64,000 nucleotides of DNA from CAWCXF01 sp963799455 (GCA_963799455.1 CAWCXF010000008.1:1426001-1490000), one strand, 5' to 3'. Numbered from the stretch's first letter, positions 49,646 to 60,012 are shown. The notes: generated from the letters alone by a model not told the origin. Program-made: numbers and translations.

Positions 49646-50353
49646 ATGCGCCCCTCGGGACGAGCCCTGGACGAGATGCGGCCCGTGACCATCGAGCCGC
49701 ACGCCACGCGCCACGCCGAGGGCTCGTGCCTGATCTCGGTCGGCGACACGCGGGTGCTGTGCACCGCCTCGGTGGAGGACCGCCCGCCGCCCTTCCTCAA
49801 GGGCACGGGGCTCGGCTGGGTGACGGCCGAGTATGCGATGCTGCCGCGCGCCACCCACACCCGCGGCCGGCGCGAGCGGACGGGCCCCTCGGGGCGCAGC
49901 CAGGAGATCCAGCGCCTGATCGGGCGCTCCTTGCGCGCGGGCGTCGACCGCGCGGCGCTGGGCGAGCGCCAGGTCACCATCGACTGCGACGTGATCCAGG
50001 CCGACGGCGGCACGCGCTGCGCGGCGATCACGGGCGGCTGGGTGGCGCTGAGGCTCGCCGTCTCGAAGCTGATGGCGGCGGGCGCGGTGCTCTCGGACCC
50101 GCTGACCGACCCCGTCGCGGCGGTGTCGTGCGGGATCTACGGCGGCCAGGCGGTGGTGGACCTCGACTACCCCGAGGACTCCGAGGCGGGGGTGGACGGC
50201 AACTTCGTCCTGACCGGCGCGGGACGGCTGATCGAGGTGCAGATGTCGGCCGAGGGCGGCACCTTCACCCGCGATCAGATGGGCGCCCTCCTCGATCTCG
50301 CGCAGATCGGCGTGGCGCGGCTCGTGGAGGCGCAGCGCGCGGCCGCGCCCTGA
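49646..50353 (+). CDS. rph: Ribonuclease PH
   Basis: 235 residues. MRPSGRALDEMRPVTIEPHA, GSCLISVGDTRVLCTASVED, AEYAMLPRATHTRGRRERTG, TIDCDVIQADGGTRCAAITG and the C-terminal VDGNFVLTGAGRLIEVQMSA, EGGTFTRDQMGALLDLA are the standard phosphorolytic 3'-5' tRNA trimming enzyme. AGGAGGAGG stands 5 nt before ATG 49646. Its TGA overlaps the rdgB ATG (TGATG), giving a coupled rph-rdgB-hemW operon. Confidence 0.97.
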   Translation: MRPSGRALDEMRPVTIEPHATRHAEGSCLISVGDTRVLCTASVEDRPPPFLKGTGLGWVTAEYAMLPRATHTRGRRERTGPSGRSQEIQRLIGRSLRAGVDRAALGERQVTIDCDVIQADGGTRCAAITGGWVALRLAVSKLMAAGAVLSDPLTDPVAAVSCGIYGGQAVVDLDYPEDSEAGVDGNFVLTGAGRLIEVQMSAEGGTFTRDQMGALLDLAQIGVARLVEAQRAAAP

Positions 50354-50982
50354 TGCGCGCGATCGGCCCCCGGCTGGTGATCGCCACCCACAACGAGGGC
50401 AAGCGGCGCGAGATCGCGGCGCTGCTGGCACCCTTCGGGGTCGAGGCGGTCTCGGCGGCCGAGCTGGGCCTGCCGGTGCCTGCGGAGACCGAGGCGAGCT
50501 TCGCCGGAAACGCCCGCGTCAAGGCGCATGCGGCGGCGCGCGCGACCGGGCTCGCGGCGCTCGCCGACGACAGCGGGCTCGAGGTGGACGCGCTCGGCGG
50601 CGCGCCCGGCGTCCGCACCGCCGACTGGGCCGAGACGCCGCCCGGATCGGGGGGAGGCCGGGACTTCGCGCTCGCCATGCGGAGGGTCGAGGAGCGCATG
50701 CCCGAGGGCGCGCCGCGCAGCGCGCGGTTCCGCGCGACGTTGTGCCTGGCCTGGCCCGACGGCGAGGACATGATCTTCGAGGGGACGGCCGAGGGGCGCG
50801 TGGTCTGGCCGCCGCGGGGCGGGCAGGGCTTCGGCTTCGACCCGGTGTTCGTGCCCGAGGGCCATGCGCGGACCTTCGGCGAGATGGCGCCCGAGGAGAA
50901 GGCCCCGCTCACCCACCGCGCGGCGGCCTTTGTGGCGCTGGAGCGGCGGCTACGGCCCGAGCGCGCGCCAGGCGATGGCTGA
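50353..50982 (+). CDS. rdgB: dITP/XTP pyrophosphatase (HAM1 family)
   Basis: 209 residues. The substrate loop VIATHNEGKRREIAALLAPF, the acidic AALADDSGLEVDALGGAPGV, and GQGFGFDPVFVPEGHARTFG, EMAPEEKAPLTHRAAAF are conserved. It hydrolyses non-canonical purine triphosphates to keep them out of DNA and RNA. Start overlaps rph; end overlaps hemW by 8 bp. Confidence 0.96.
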   Translation: MRAIGPRLVIATHNEGKRREIAALLAPFGVEAVSAAELGLPVPAETEASFAGNARVKAHAAARATGLAALADDSGLEVDALGGAPGVRTADWAETPPGSGGGRDFALAMRRVEERMPEGAPRSARFRATLCLAWPDGEDMIFEGTAEGRVVWPPRGGQGFGFDPVFVPEGHARTFGEMAPEEKAPLTHRAAAFVALERRLRPERAPGDG

Positions 50983-52432
50983 GGGCGGGACCGGCCGGGG
51001 CGAGGTCGCGGGCCGCGATCGGTCGGAAGATCGTCACGGGGCCCCCGCCCCGCCCCGCCTCGACGCCTGCGCCGATCCCGAGGCCGGTCCCTCGGCTCCC
51101 GTCGTGGCCCCCGCCCCGGGTCGCGGCGCGGCGCGTGCAGGGCCTCCCAGGGTGCTCGTGGACGGTGCCGCGGACGGTGCCGCGGACGGGGCCGTCGCCG
51201 GCCTGCGCCCCGCCGACCACCCTGCGGCCGCCCGCGGCACGGCGCCCCCCCTGCCCCGCCGCGAGGCTTCCCCGCCTGCCGAGGACTGGGAGGCGGCCGG
51301 GTTTGGGCTCTACCTCCACTGGCCGTTCTGCCAGTCCAAGTGCCCTTATTGCGACTTCAACAGCCACGTCGCGGGTGCCGTGGACGAGGCGCGCTGGCTG
51401 AGGGCGTTCGAGGCCGAGATCGCGCGCAGCGCGGCCGAGACCGGGCCGCGCGTGCTGACCTCGGTGTTCCTCGGCGGCGGCACGCCGAGCCTGATGTCGC
51501 CTCGTCTGGTCGCGGGCGTGCTCGGCGCCGCGCGCGCGGCCTGGCGGGTGGCCGAGGGGGCCGAGGTGACGCTGGAGGCCAACCCGACCTCGGTGGAGGC
51601 GGGCCGGTTCCGCGGCTACCGCGACGCCGGCGTGAACCGGGTCTCGCTCGGCGTGCAGGCGCTCGACGACGCCGATCTGCGCAGGCTCGGGCGGCGGCAC
51701 GACGTGGCGCAGGCGCTGGCGGCGGTCGAGCTGGCGCGCGCGACCTTCGAGCGGGTGAGCTTCGATCTGATCTACGCGCGCCAGCACCAGACGGCGGCGG
51801 CATGGCGCGAGGAGCTCGCGCGCGCCCTGGCGATGGGCCCCGACCATCTGTCGCTCTACCAGCTGACGATCGAGGACGGCACCGCGTTCGGCGCCCGCCA
51901 CGCCGCGGGCCGCCTGCCCGGCCTGCCCGACGACGACGCCGGCGCCGCGCTCTACGAGATCACCCAAGCTCTGTGCGAGGCCGCGGGCCTGCCGGCCTAC
52001 GAGGTGTCGAACCACGCCCGCCCCGGCGCGGAGTCGCGTCACAACCTGGTCTACTGGCGCGGCGGCGACTGGGCCGGGATCGGGCCCGGCGCGCATGGCC
52101 GGCTGACGATCGACGGGCGGCGCTGGGCGACCGAGGCGGAGCCGCGGCCCGAGGCCTGGCTCGCGGCCGTCGAGGCGGGCTCGGGCGAGCGGCCGCGCGC
52201 GGAGATCGACCCCGAGGAGCGCGGCGCAGAGCATCTGATGATGGGGCTCAGGCTCTCCGAGGGCGTGTCGATGGCCCGCCATCGGGCCGCCGGGGGCGCG
52301 CCGCCGGCGGCGGAGGCGCTGGCCGATCTGACGGGCCTCGGGCTCATCCGCGTCGAGGGCGACCGGCTGCGGGCGACCGAGCGCGGGCGCCCGGTGCTCG
52401 ACGCCGTGCTGCGCGCGCTGCTGGCGGGCTGA
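50975..52432 (+). CDS. hemW: HemW, radical-SAM haem chaperone / coproporphyrinogen-III-oxidase-like protein
   Basis: 485 residues against ~385 usual; the first ~105 are an Ala/Pro/Arg-rich extension. The radical SAM core then starts GFGLYLHWPFCQSKCPYCDF with the CxxxCxxC cluster, and continues TSVFLGGGTPSLMSPRLV, EANPTSVEAGRFRGYRDAGV, NRVSLGVQALDDADLRRLGR, LSLYQLTIEDGTAF and YEVSNHARPGAESRHNLVYW. HemW proteins bind haem and deliver it; they lack oxidase activity despite older names. ATG 50975 overlaps the rdgB end, favouring the long form, but a later start cannot be excluded. Confidence 0.92.
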   Translation: MAEGGTGRGEVAGRDRSEDRHGAPAPPRLDACADPEAGPSAPVVAPAPGRGAARAGPPRVLVDGAADGAADGAVAGLRPADHPAAARGTAPPLPRREASPPAEDWEAAGFGLYLHWPFCQSKCPYCDFNSHVAGAVDEARWLRAFEAEIARSAAETGPRVLTSVFLGGGTPSLMSPRLVAGVLGAARAAWRVAEGAEVTLEANPTSVEAGRFRGYRDAGVNRVSLGVQALDDADLRRLGRRHDVAQALAAVELARATFERVSFDLIYARQHQTAAAWREELARALAMGPDHLSLYQLTIEDGTAFGARHAAGRLPGLPDDDAGAALYEITQALCEAAGLPAYEVSNHARPGAESRHNLVYWRGGDWAGIGPGAHGRLTIDGRRWATEAEPRPEAWLAAVEAGSGERPRAEIDPEERGAEHLMMGLRLSEGVSMARHRAAGGAPPAAEALADLTGLGLIRVEGDRLRATERGRPVLDAVLRALLAG

Positions 52433-52447
52433 ACGCGACCGGCGCGC

Positions 52448-53325
<878 letters not shown>

Positions 53326-53329
<4 letters not shown>

Positions 53330-54144
53330 GCCACCTCTCCGTGCTCGCCCTGGGGCTCGACCTCGGGCTCGGCGCGGCGGCGGCCGAGCTCGGCGGCCAG
53401 CGAGCGGTAGGCAACGCTGCCCTGCGAGGCCGGGTCGTAGCTCAACACCGGCATGGCGTGAGAGGGCGCCTCGCCCAGGCGGACGTTGCGCGGGATCACG
53501 GTCTCGAACACCAGCTCGCCGAGCGTCTCGCGGGCATCGGCCTCGACCTGGAGCGACAGCCGGTTGCGGCGATCGACCATGGTCAGCACGACGCCCTCGA
53601 TGCGGATGTCGGGGTTGGCGCCGCGCCGGATCTCGCGCACCGTCAGCAGCAGCTGCGACAAGCCTTCGAGGGCGAAGAACTCGGCCTGGAGCGGCACCAG
53701 CGCCGAGTCGGCGGCCACGAGCGCGTTGATCGTGAGCAGGTTCAACGACGGCGGGCAGTCGATCAGGACGTAGTCGAGGCCGAGCCCGGCCGCTGACGGA
53801 TCGCGCAGCCGGTCCCTGAGCTTGCGGGTCCGGCGCGCATCGGAGACGAGCTCCACATCCACCGAGGCGAGGTCGAGAGTGGCCGGGGCGAGGTGGAGGC
53901 CCTCCACGCTCGTCGGCACGACGACGTCCGCCAACGCGGCGTCCTCCAGGAGGAGGTCGTATGTGGTCGCCCCGCGCGCATCGGCGCTCCAGCCCAGGCC
54001 GGTGGAGGCGTTGCCCTGCGGATCGAGGTCGATCACCAGCACGCGATCACCTCGCTCCACGAGCGCGGCACCGAGATTGATCGCGGTCGTGGTCTTGCCG
54101 ACGCCGCCTTTCTGATTGGTGATGGCCACGGTCCTAGGCGCCAT
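53326..54144 (-). CDS. parA: Chromosome partitioning ATPase ParA
   Basis: 272 residues. Deviant Walker A AITNQKGGVGKTTTAINLGA, RVLVIDLDPQGNASTGLGWS, LDYVLIDCPPSLNLLTINAL and SRAEPE-type tail. It forms dynamic gradients on the nucleoid that pull ParB-parS complexes. It overlaps rsmG by 11 bp and parB by 4 bp, so the block mnmG-rsmG-parA-parB is tightly coupled. Confidence 0.97.
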
Positions 54145-54748
54145 CCCGGCCCTCCAGCCGCCTGGCGTTCGAGATCACGAGAATCGATGCGTCAGAGGCC
54201 GTGCGGCTCGCATGTCGATCGACGTCGAACGCCCATCGCCGGCGAGCCCGCACGATCTCCTCGCCGGCGCCGCGGCCTTTCGGGAGGATCGCGCATCCGG
54301 CGGGCGCGAGGTGACGAACAACATAATCGAGGAGGCGGTCGAGGGGCGCGAGGGCCCTGGCGGTGACGACCTCGGCCCCGCAGGGCGCGGCATGCTCGAG
54401 GCGCTCGCCCAGGACTCGGGCCGACAAGCCCAGCTCACGACAGGCCGTTCGAAGAAACACGGCCTTGCGTGCGTCCGACTCGATCATGATCACTCCGTCC
54501 TCGAATCCGGCGTCCCGACGAAGCACTCCGATGGGAATCGCGGGAAGGCCACCACCGGACCCTAGGTCGCAGTGGAGGACGGAACGAGGCGGGAAGCGAT
54601 CGGCCAGCTGAATCGAGTCCTCGATGTGTCTTTGCCATCCCTTCTCGTCGGGCCCTGGGGCGATGAGGCGAATGGCGGCGTTCCATCGAAGGAGCATCTG
54701 CCAGTAGGTCTCGAGCCGCTGCCTCGCTTCACGTGAAACACCGCTCAT
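54134..54748 (-). CDS. rsmG: 16S rRNA (guanine527-N7)-methyltransferase RsmG
   Basis: 204 residues. YWQMLLRWNAAIRLIAPG, WQRHIEDSIQLADRFPPRSV, motif I HCDLGSGGGLPAIPIGVL, MIESDARKAVFLRTACRELG and EVVTARALAPLDRLLDYVVR. It methylates G527 of 16S rRNA with SAM. The start overlaps the mnmG end by 4 bp, and a parS site overlaps its first codons. Confidence 0.95.
   Translation of the reverse strand: MSGVSREARQRLETYWQMLLRWNAAIRLIAPGPDEKGWQRHIEDSIQLADRFPPRSVLHCDLGSGGGLPAIPIGVLRRDAGFEDGVIMIESDARKAVFLRTACRELGLSARVLGERLEHAAPCGAEVVTARALAPLDRLLDYVVRHLAPAGCAILPKGRGAGEEIVRARRRWAFDVDRHASRTASDASILVISNARRLEGRDGA
54725..54740. promoter_or_regulatory. parS: parS site 1 (14 of 16 consensus bases)
   Basis: CGCTTCACGTGAAACA against consensus TGTTTCACGTGAAACA: mismatches only at positions 1 and 3, with the CACGTG core intact. 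It lies in the first codons of rsmG. ParB is encoded 1.4 kb away. Confidence 0.8.
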
Positions 54749-56613
54749 GTCGAGGCGGGACGATGTCCGTGTCGGCGGAGGGTCGCCAGGAGCAACACAC
54801 CCGCAGCCGGCGTCATGCCCTCGATCCGCATCGCCTGTGCCAGGTTCGTCGGACGCACCCGGGCCAGCTTCCCACGCAGCTCAGTCGAAAGCCCCCCTAT
54901 GTCGGAGAAGTCGATGTCAGATGGGATCCGCACCCCCTCATCCCGGCATAGGGCCTCGGCGTCCCGGGACTGACGGCTCACATAAGTGGAGTAAAGGGCC
55001 TCCCGCTCCATCTGCCGGCCGATCCGCACGGGGATCGAGGCGAACTCTGGGCGGATCTCCGCCAGACGCTCGACCGTCATCCCGGGAAGGGCCAAGCACT
55101 CATAAGCCGTCCGGGCCTGACCATTCCCCATCGGGTATCCCAAGCACGCCAGTTCGGCCGCAGAGACGCGGATCTGGGACACGGCGGACGCGGCTGCGCC
55201 GAGATCCGCTTTCTTGCGTCGGAACGCTTCCCTTCGGGACTCGCTGAGGCATCCGATCTCAGACGCCAGGGGCGAAAGGCGCTGATCGGCGTTGTCCGCT
55301 CGCAAGGACAGCCGAAACTCCGCGCGCGAGGTGAACATCCGATAAGGCTCCGTCACGCCGCGCGTCGTCAAATCGTCGATCATCACACCGATGTAGGAGG
55401 TCGCGCGCCCAAAGCGCACGGCTGCGGCTCCCTGCGCCGAGCGAGCGGCGTTCAGACCGGCGACCAGCCCCTGCGCGGCCGCCTCCTCATATCCCGTGGT
55501 GCCGTTGATCTGCCCCGCGAGGTAGAGGCCGCCGAGCCCCCGCACCTCGAGCGTTTCCAGAAGGCACCTGGGATCGCAGAAGTCGTACTCGATGGCGTAG
55601 CCGGGCCGGAGGATCCGGCACTCCTCGAGCCCCTTGATCGACCGGACGTATCGCTCCTGGACGTCGTCTGGCAGGGAGGTCGAAATGCCGTTCGGGTAGA
55701 CGACGTCGTTCTCGGTGCACTCCGGCTCCAGGAAGATCTGATGCGATGGCTTGTCGGCGAACCGAACGACCTTGTCCTCGATCGAGGGGCAGTAGCGGGG
55801 CCCCGCGGCGGGCTCCGCGGCCATCGCCATCGCGGAGCGATGGAGGTTTGCGCGAATGATCCCATGGGTCCGCTCGTTCGTGTGCGCGATCCCACACTCC
55901 ACTTGCGGCACCTGGACCCTCCTTGTCGCGAAGGACAGGAAGACGGGATCGTCGTCGCAGGGCTGACGGGCGAGGCCCGCCCAGTCGATGGAGCGTCCAT
56001 CGAGCCTCGGAGGCGTCCCTGTCTTCAAGCGCCCCGTGACGAGGCCCATCGACCTCAGGCGAACAGCCAATGCCTGCGCCGATGACGCTCCCATGCGACC
56101 GGCCTCATGACGATCCTCTCCTTTGAGGATGACGCCCCCTAGGAACGTTCCCGTGGTGACGATCACAGCCGCTGCGCGCACCGGGCCTCGCTGCCGCAAA
56201 CGAACGCCGTGCACTGCCGCATCCTCGACGATGAGGTCGCAGACCTCGTCCTCGAGGATACAGATCCGGTCCGTCGCCTCGATCGCAGCCGTCATGGCGC
56301 GGCCGTAGAGCGCCCGTCCGACTTGCGCGCGTGGACCCTGCACCGCCGGTCCACGCCGGCGGTTGAGCAATCGGAACTGAATCCCCGCGGCGTCCGCGAC
56401 ACAGCCCATGAGGCCGCCCATCGCGTCGATCTCCCGAACGAGATGACCCTTCCCGACGCCCCCGATGGCCGGATTGCAGGACAAGGCCCCCAAATCCTCA
56501 CGTCGCATCGTGACGAGCACGACCTCCGCGCCAAGCCGCGCGGCCACATGCGCCGCCTCGCAGCCCGCATGACCACCACCCACCACGATGACGTCGCAGT
56601 CACGTTGTTTCAC
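54745..56613 (-). CDS. mnmG: tRNA U34 carboxymethylaminomethyl synthesis enzyme MnmG (GidA)
   Basis: 622 residues with GTG start at 56613 (MKQRDCDVIVVGGGHAGCEA). FAD-binding VVGGGHAGCEAAHVAARLG, MRREDLGALSCNPAIGGVGK, GHLVREIDAMGGLMGCVADA, TTGTFLGGVILKGE, FLSFATRRVQVPQVECGIAH, YLAGQINGTTGYEEAAAQGL and the C-terminal MTVERLAEIRPEFA are all standard. With MnmE it installs the cmnm5 group at tRNA wobble uridines. GTAGGAGCG precedes the start; parS 2 overlaps it. Confidence 0.97.
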   Translation of the reverse strand: MKQRDCDVIVVGGGHAGCEAAHVAARLGAEVVLVTMRREDLGALSCNPAIGGVGKGHLVREIDAMGGLMGCVADAAGIQFRLLNRRRGPAVQGPRAQVGRALYGRAMTAAIEATDRICILEDEVCDLIVEDAAVHGVRLRQRGPVRAAAVIVTTGTFLGGVILKGEDRHEAGRMGASSAQALAVRLRSMGLVTGRLKTGTPPRLDGRSIDWAGLARQPCDDDPVFLSFATRRVQVPQVECGIAHTNERTHGIIRANLHRSAMAMAAEPAAGPRYCPSIEDKVVRFADKPSHQIFLEPECTENDVVYPNGISTSLPDDVQERYVRSIKGLEECRILRPGYAIEYDFCDPRCLLETLEVRGLGGLYLAGQINGTTGYEEAAAQGLVAGLNAARSAQGAAAVRFGRATSYIGVMIDDLTTRGVTEPYRMFTSRAEFRLSLRADNADQRLSPLASEIGCLSESRREAFRRKKADLGAAASAVSQIRVSAAELACLGYPMGNGQARTAYECLALPGMTVERLAEIRPEFASIPVRIGRQMEREALYSTYVSRQSRDAEALCRDEGVRIPSDIDFSDIGGLSTELRGKLARVRPTNLAQAMRIEGMTPAAGVLLLATLRRHGHRPAST

Positions 56614-56621
56614 GTGAAGCG
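56606..56621. promoter_or_regulatory. parS: parS site 2 (14 of 16 consensus bases)
   Basis: TGTTTCACGTGAAGCG against TGTTTCACGTGAAACA: mismatches at positions 14 and 16. It lies across the mnmG start codon and the mnmE-mnmG gap, 1.9 kb from site 1. Confidence 0.8.
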
Positions 56622-56624
56622 CTC

Positions 56625-57905
56625 CTACTTTCCGATGCAGAACGTCGAGAAGATATCGTCGAGCACGGCTTCCAAATCAATGCGACCGGTGACCGAGTCG
56701 AGCAGGCGGGCCGCCTCCCAGAGCCGAGTCGCGGCGATCTCGACCGGGATCTCCGCATCCTTGGCCACAAGCACAGCCATCTCGGCGGCCGCCGCTTGCA
56801 GCGCGACGCGATGACGGTGCCGCGTGAACGCCGTCGCGCCCCTGATCCTGCGCGACAACTCGTCTGCGATCCTGTCGACCAGGAGGTCCACGCCGTCGCC
56901 GGTGAGACCCGAGACGCCTTCAAGGCCGGGATGACGGTCGCATTTCGCCAGCGTCACCACGTCGCCCTCCCGGGGCCGCAAGCTCGGCGTCGCATCCGGG
57001 TGGAGGAGGAGGATCACCCGCAGGTCGGCGGATGCCGCTCGCCGACGAGCGCGATCGATGCCCAGCCGCTCGACGACGCCGCCGCCCGTGCGCAAGCCAG
57101 CGGTGTCCAGGATCGTCACCGGCAGCCCCGCGAGATCCATGCGAACCTCGAGCACGTCGCGCGTGGTCCCCGCGACAGGGGTGACGAGCGCAGCATCCCT
57201 TCCAGACAATCTATTGATAAGAGTGGACTTCCCAGAATTCGGCGGGCCCACCAGAGCGACCTCGAAGCCTTCGCGGATGCGCTCTGAAACGGCGATGCCC
57301 CCGATCTGCGCCTCGATCTGGGCGAGCACGCCGGCGACCCGGACGCGCATCTCGTCGAGCGCGTCGTCGGGAAGGTCGTCCTCGGCGAAGTCGATCGTGG
57401 CCTCGACGAGCGCCAGCGCATGGATCAGCTCCCGGCGCCAGCCCTCGGTGATCGCGCTCAGCGTGCCGTCGAACACCCGCCAAGCCTGACGCCGCTGGGC
57501 GTCGGTCTCGGCGTCGAGGAGGTCGGCCAGTCCCTCGACCTGGGCGAGATCGATGCGGCCGTTCTCGAGCGCGCGGCGGGTGAACTCTCCGGGCTCGGCC
57601 GGGCGCAGCCGGGGCAGGGCGGAAAGCGCCGACAGGACGGCGTCGAGGACGGCGGGCGAGCCGTGGCAATGCAGCTCGACGACCGCCTCGCCGGTGTAGC
57701 TGGCGCCCTCGGGGAAGGTCAGGACCAGCGCCTGGTCGAGGGCGGTGCCGTCGAGCGCCCGCAGCGTCCGCAGGCCGGCGCGGCGGGGGCGGGGCAGGGG
57801 GCCTGCGAGGGTCTCGACGGCGGTGGGCGCGTCGGGGCCAGAGACCCGCACGACGCCCAGCCCGGCCTTGCCGCGCGGCGTGGCCAGGGCGTAGATCGTG
57901 GACAT
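56625..57905 (-). CDS. mnmE: tRNA modification GTPase MnmE (TrmE)
   Basis: 426 residues. The start MSTIYALATPRGKAGLGVVR and FPEGASYTGEAVVELHCHGS (formyl-THF-binding domain), LRPAEPGEFTRRALENGRID, the inserted G domain VALVGPPNSGKSTLINRLSG, VTPVAGTTRDVLEVRMDL and ILDTAGLRTGGGVVERLGI, and the C-terminal CIGK with catalytic Cys. It partners MnmG. A 59-bp gap separates it from rho upstream. Confidence 0.97.
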   Translation of the reverse strand: MSTIYALATPRGKAGLGVVRVSGPDAPTAVETLAGPLPRPRRAGLRTLRALDGTALDQALVLTFPEGASYTGEAVVELHCHGSPAVLDAVLSALSALPRLRPAEPGEFTRRALENGRIDLAQVEGLADLLDAETDAQRRQAWRVFDGTLSAITEGWRRELIHALALVEATIDFAEDDLPDDALDEMRVRVAGVLAQIEAQIGGIAVSERIREGFEVALVGPPNSGKSTLINRLSGRDAALVTPVAGTTRDVLEVRMDLAGLPVTILDTAGLRTGGGVVERLGIDRARRRAASADLRVILLLHPDATPSLRPREGDVVTLAKCDRHPGLEGVSGLTGDGVDLLVDRIADELSRRIRGATAFTRHRHRVALQAAAAEMAVLVAKDAEIPVEIAATRLWEAARLLDSVTGRIDLEAVLDDIFSTFCIGK

Positions 57906-57964
57906 GGGGGGCCGGCTCCGCCAGACCCCCCCGACGCCCCGGACCGGGCCTCGGGGGGGGCGCC

Positions 57965-59329
57965 TCAGGTGTTCATCGAGTCGAAGAAGTCGCTGTTGGT
58001 CTTGGTCTGCTTCAGCTTCGAGATCAGGAACTCGATCGCGTCGGTGGTGCCCATGGGGTTGAGGATCCGCCGCAGCACGAAGGTCTTCTGGAGATCCACC
58101 TTGTCGACCAGCAGCTCCTCCTTGCGGGTGCCGGACTTGAGGATGTCCATCGCCGGGAAGGTCCGCTTGTCGGCGATCTTGCGGTCGAGCACGATCTCGG
58201 AGTTGCCGGTGCCCTTGAACTCCTCGAAGATCACCTCGTCCATGCGCGAGCCGGTGTCGATCAGCGCGGTGGCGATGATCGTGAGCGACCCGCCCTCCTC
58301 GATGTTGCGCGCCGCCCCGAAGAAGCGCTTGGGGCGCTGGAGCGCGTTGGCGTCCACGCCGCCCGTCAGCACCTTGCCCGAGGAGGGCACGACGGTGTTG
58401 AAGGCGCGGCCGAGGCGGGTGATCGAGTCGAGCAGGATCACCACGTCGCGCTTGTGCTCGACGAGCCGCTTGGCCTTCTCGATGACCATCTCGGAGACGG
58501 CGACGTGCCGCGTCGCGGGCTCGTCGAAGGTGGACGAGATGACCTCGCCCTTGACCGAGCGCTGCATGTCGGTGACCTCCTCGGGCCGCTCGTCGATCAG
58601 CAGCACGATGAGGTAGCACTCGGGGTGGTTGCGCTCGATCGAGTTGGCGATGTTCTGCAGCAGCACCGTCTTGCCGGTTCGGGGGGGGGCCACGATGAGC
58701 CCGCGCTGCCCCTTGCCGATGGGGGCCACGAGGTCGATGATGCGCGCCGAGCGGTCGCGGACCGTCGGGTCGTCGACCTCCATCGTCAGGCGCTCGTCGG
58801 GGTAGAGCGGCGTGAGGTTCTCGAAGGCGACCTTGTGGCGCGCGCGCTCGGGATCCTCGAAGTTGATCGCCTCGACGCGGGTCAGCGCGAAGTAGTTCTC
58901 GCCCTCGCCGGGCGCGCGCATCACGCCCTCGACCGTGTCGCCGGTCCTGAGCGAATGGCGGCGGATCATCTCGGGCGAGACGTAGATGTCGTCGGGGCCC
59001 GGCAGGTAGTTGGCCTCGGGCGAGCGCAGGAAGCCGAAGCCGTCCTGGAGCACCTCGAGCACGCCGTCGCCGCCGATCTCCCAGTCCTCGTCCGCGCGCT
59101 CGCGCAGGATCGAGAACATCATCTCGCCCTTGCGCATGGTCGAGGCGTTCTCGATCTCGAGCTCCTCGGCGTAGGCCAGCAGATCCTTGGGGCTCTGCGC
59201 CTTGAGGTCGGCGAGGTTCAGCCGCTCGGGCCCGGAGTCCGACTCGGCGAATCCAGACTCGGGACCGACCTCCGGCTCGAGGTCGAGCGCGCGATCGGCC
59301 GCGGTCTCGGGAGCGATGTCTTCGGGCAT
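57965..59329 (-). CDS. rho: Transcription termination factor Rho
   Basis: 454 residues from ATG 59329 (MPEDIAPETAADRALDLEPE); an acidic N-terminal ~40 residues precede RLNLADLKAQSPKDLLAYAE. The RNA-binding CSD contains VLEVLQDGFGFLRSPEANYL; Walker A LIVAPPRTGKTVLLQNIANS; YLIVLLIDERPEEVTDMQRS; VVILLDSITRLGRAFNTV; the Q/R loops NALQRPKRFFGAARNIEEGG. A hexameric RNA-dependent ATPase. An upstream in-frame ATG at 59386 is possible. Confidence 0.97.
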   Translation of the reverse strand: MPEDIAPETAADRALDLEPEVGPESGFAESDSGPERLNLADLKAQSPKDLLAYAEELEIENASTMRKGEMMFSILRERADEDWEIGGDGVLEVLQDGFGFLRSPEANYLPGPDDIYVSPEMIRRHSLRTGDTVEGVMRAPGEGENYFALTRVEAINFEDPERARHKVAFENLTPLYPDERLTMEVDDPTVRDRSARIIDLVAPIGKGQRGLIVAPPRTGKTVLLQNIANSIERNHPECYLIVLLIDERPEEVTDMQRSVKGEVISSTFDEPATRHVAVSEMVIEKAKRLVEHKRDVVILLDSITRLGRAFNTVVPSSGKVLTGGVDANALQRPKRFFGAARNIEEGGSLTIIATALIDTGSRMDEVIFEEFKGTGNSEIVLDRKIADKRTFPAMDILKSGTRKEELLVDKVDLQKTFVLRRILNPMGTTDAIEFLISKLKQTKTNSDFFDSMNT

Positions 59330-59437
59330 GAGGATTTCCGCGTTCAGGACACCCGATCGGATGCCAGGAGCCTGAGAAGCCGGCATGCTCGGAACGGGGG
59401 CAGGATGGCGACGGCGGCCGGACGGCCCGTCGCATGT

Positions 59438-59466
59438 GAGGTATCCATCCTGCGACACGAGGTCAA
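59438..59466 (-). promoter_or_regulatory. Possible sigma-70 promoter of rho
   Basis: On the minus strand TTGACC (59461-59466), 17-bp spacer, TACCTC (59438-59443), about 110 bp before the rho start. The -35 is good, the -10 only half matched. A long leader before rho fits its usual autoregulation by premature termination. Confidence 0.4.
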
Positions 59467-59562
59467 GAGCGGGGGCGATCCGCTTGAAGGGGCGAGGATG
59501 GCGGGCCCTTCGCGGCGTTCGGGCGCCCACACGATCCCAGCGGGGCCCGATCCGGAGGGGGC

Positions 59563-60012
59563 TCAGAACTTCACGATCACCGAGACGACGATGACGACGA
59601 GCAGCAGCGTCGGCACCTCGTTGAGCATCCGCCACCGGCGGCCGGACAGCGCGTTGCGGCCCGACGCGAAGTCCTTCCGCCGGGCGGCGAGGAAGCCGTG
59701 GAAGCCGCTCATGGCGAGGACCGCGGCGGCCTTGGTCCAGGGCCAGGCCAGGCTCCAGTCGACGACGCCCGGCGTCGCGACGAGCAGCAGCCCGAAGACC
59801 CAGGCGGCGATCATCGCCGGGTTCATGATCACGCGCAGGAGCCTCGCCTCCATCGTGCAGAACAGCTCGTGGGCGGGGCCCGCGGCCCCGACGGCCTCGG
59901 CATGGTAGACGTAGAGCCGGGGCAGGTAGAACTGCCCCGCCATCCAGGCCACGATCGAGATCACGTGGAGGCTCTTCGTCCAAGGGTAGAGGGCTGCGAG
60001 CAGATCCTGCAT
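59563..60012 (-). CDS. hemJ: Protoporphyrinogen IX oxidase HemJ
   Basis: 149 residues, about four membrane helices. MQDLLAALYPWTKSLHVISI, VAWMAGQFYLPRLYVYHAEA (conserved His/Arg), MNPAMIAAWVFGLLLVATPG, WTKAAAVLAMSGFHGFLAA and the end RWRMLNEVPTLLLVVIVVSV. It is the alphaproteobacterial and cyanobacterial form of the penultimate haem enzyme, in the inner membrane. ATG 60012 gives the family length; the longer frame upstream is noise. Confidence 0.95.
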   Translation of the reverse strand: MQDLLAALYPWTKSLHVISIVAWMAGQFYLPRLYVYHAEAVGAAGPAHELFCTMEARLLRVIMNPAMIAAWVFGLLLVATPGVVDWSLAWPWTKAAAVLAMSGFHGFLAARRKDFASGRNALSGRRWRMLNEVPTLLLVVIVVSVIVKF

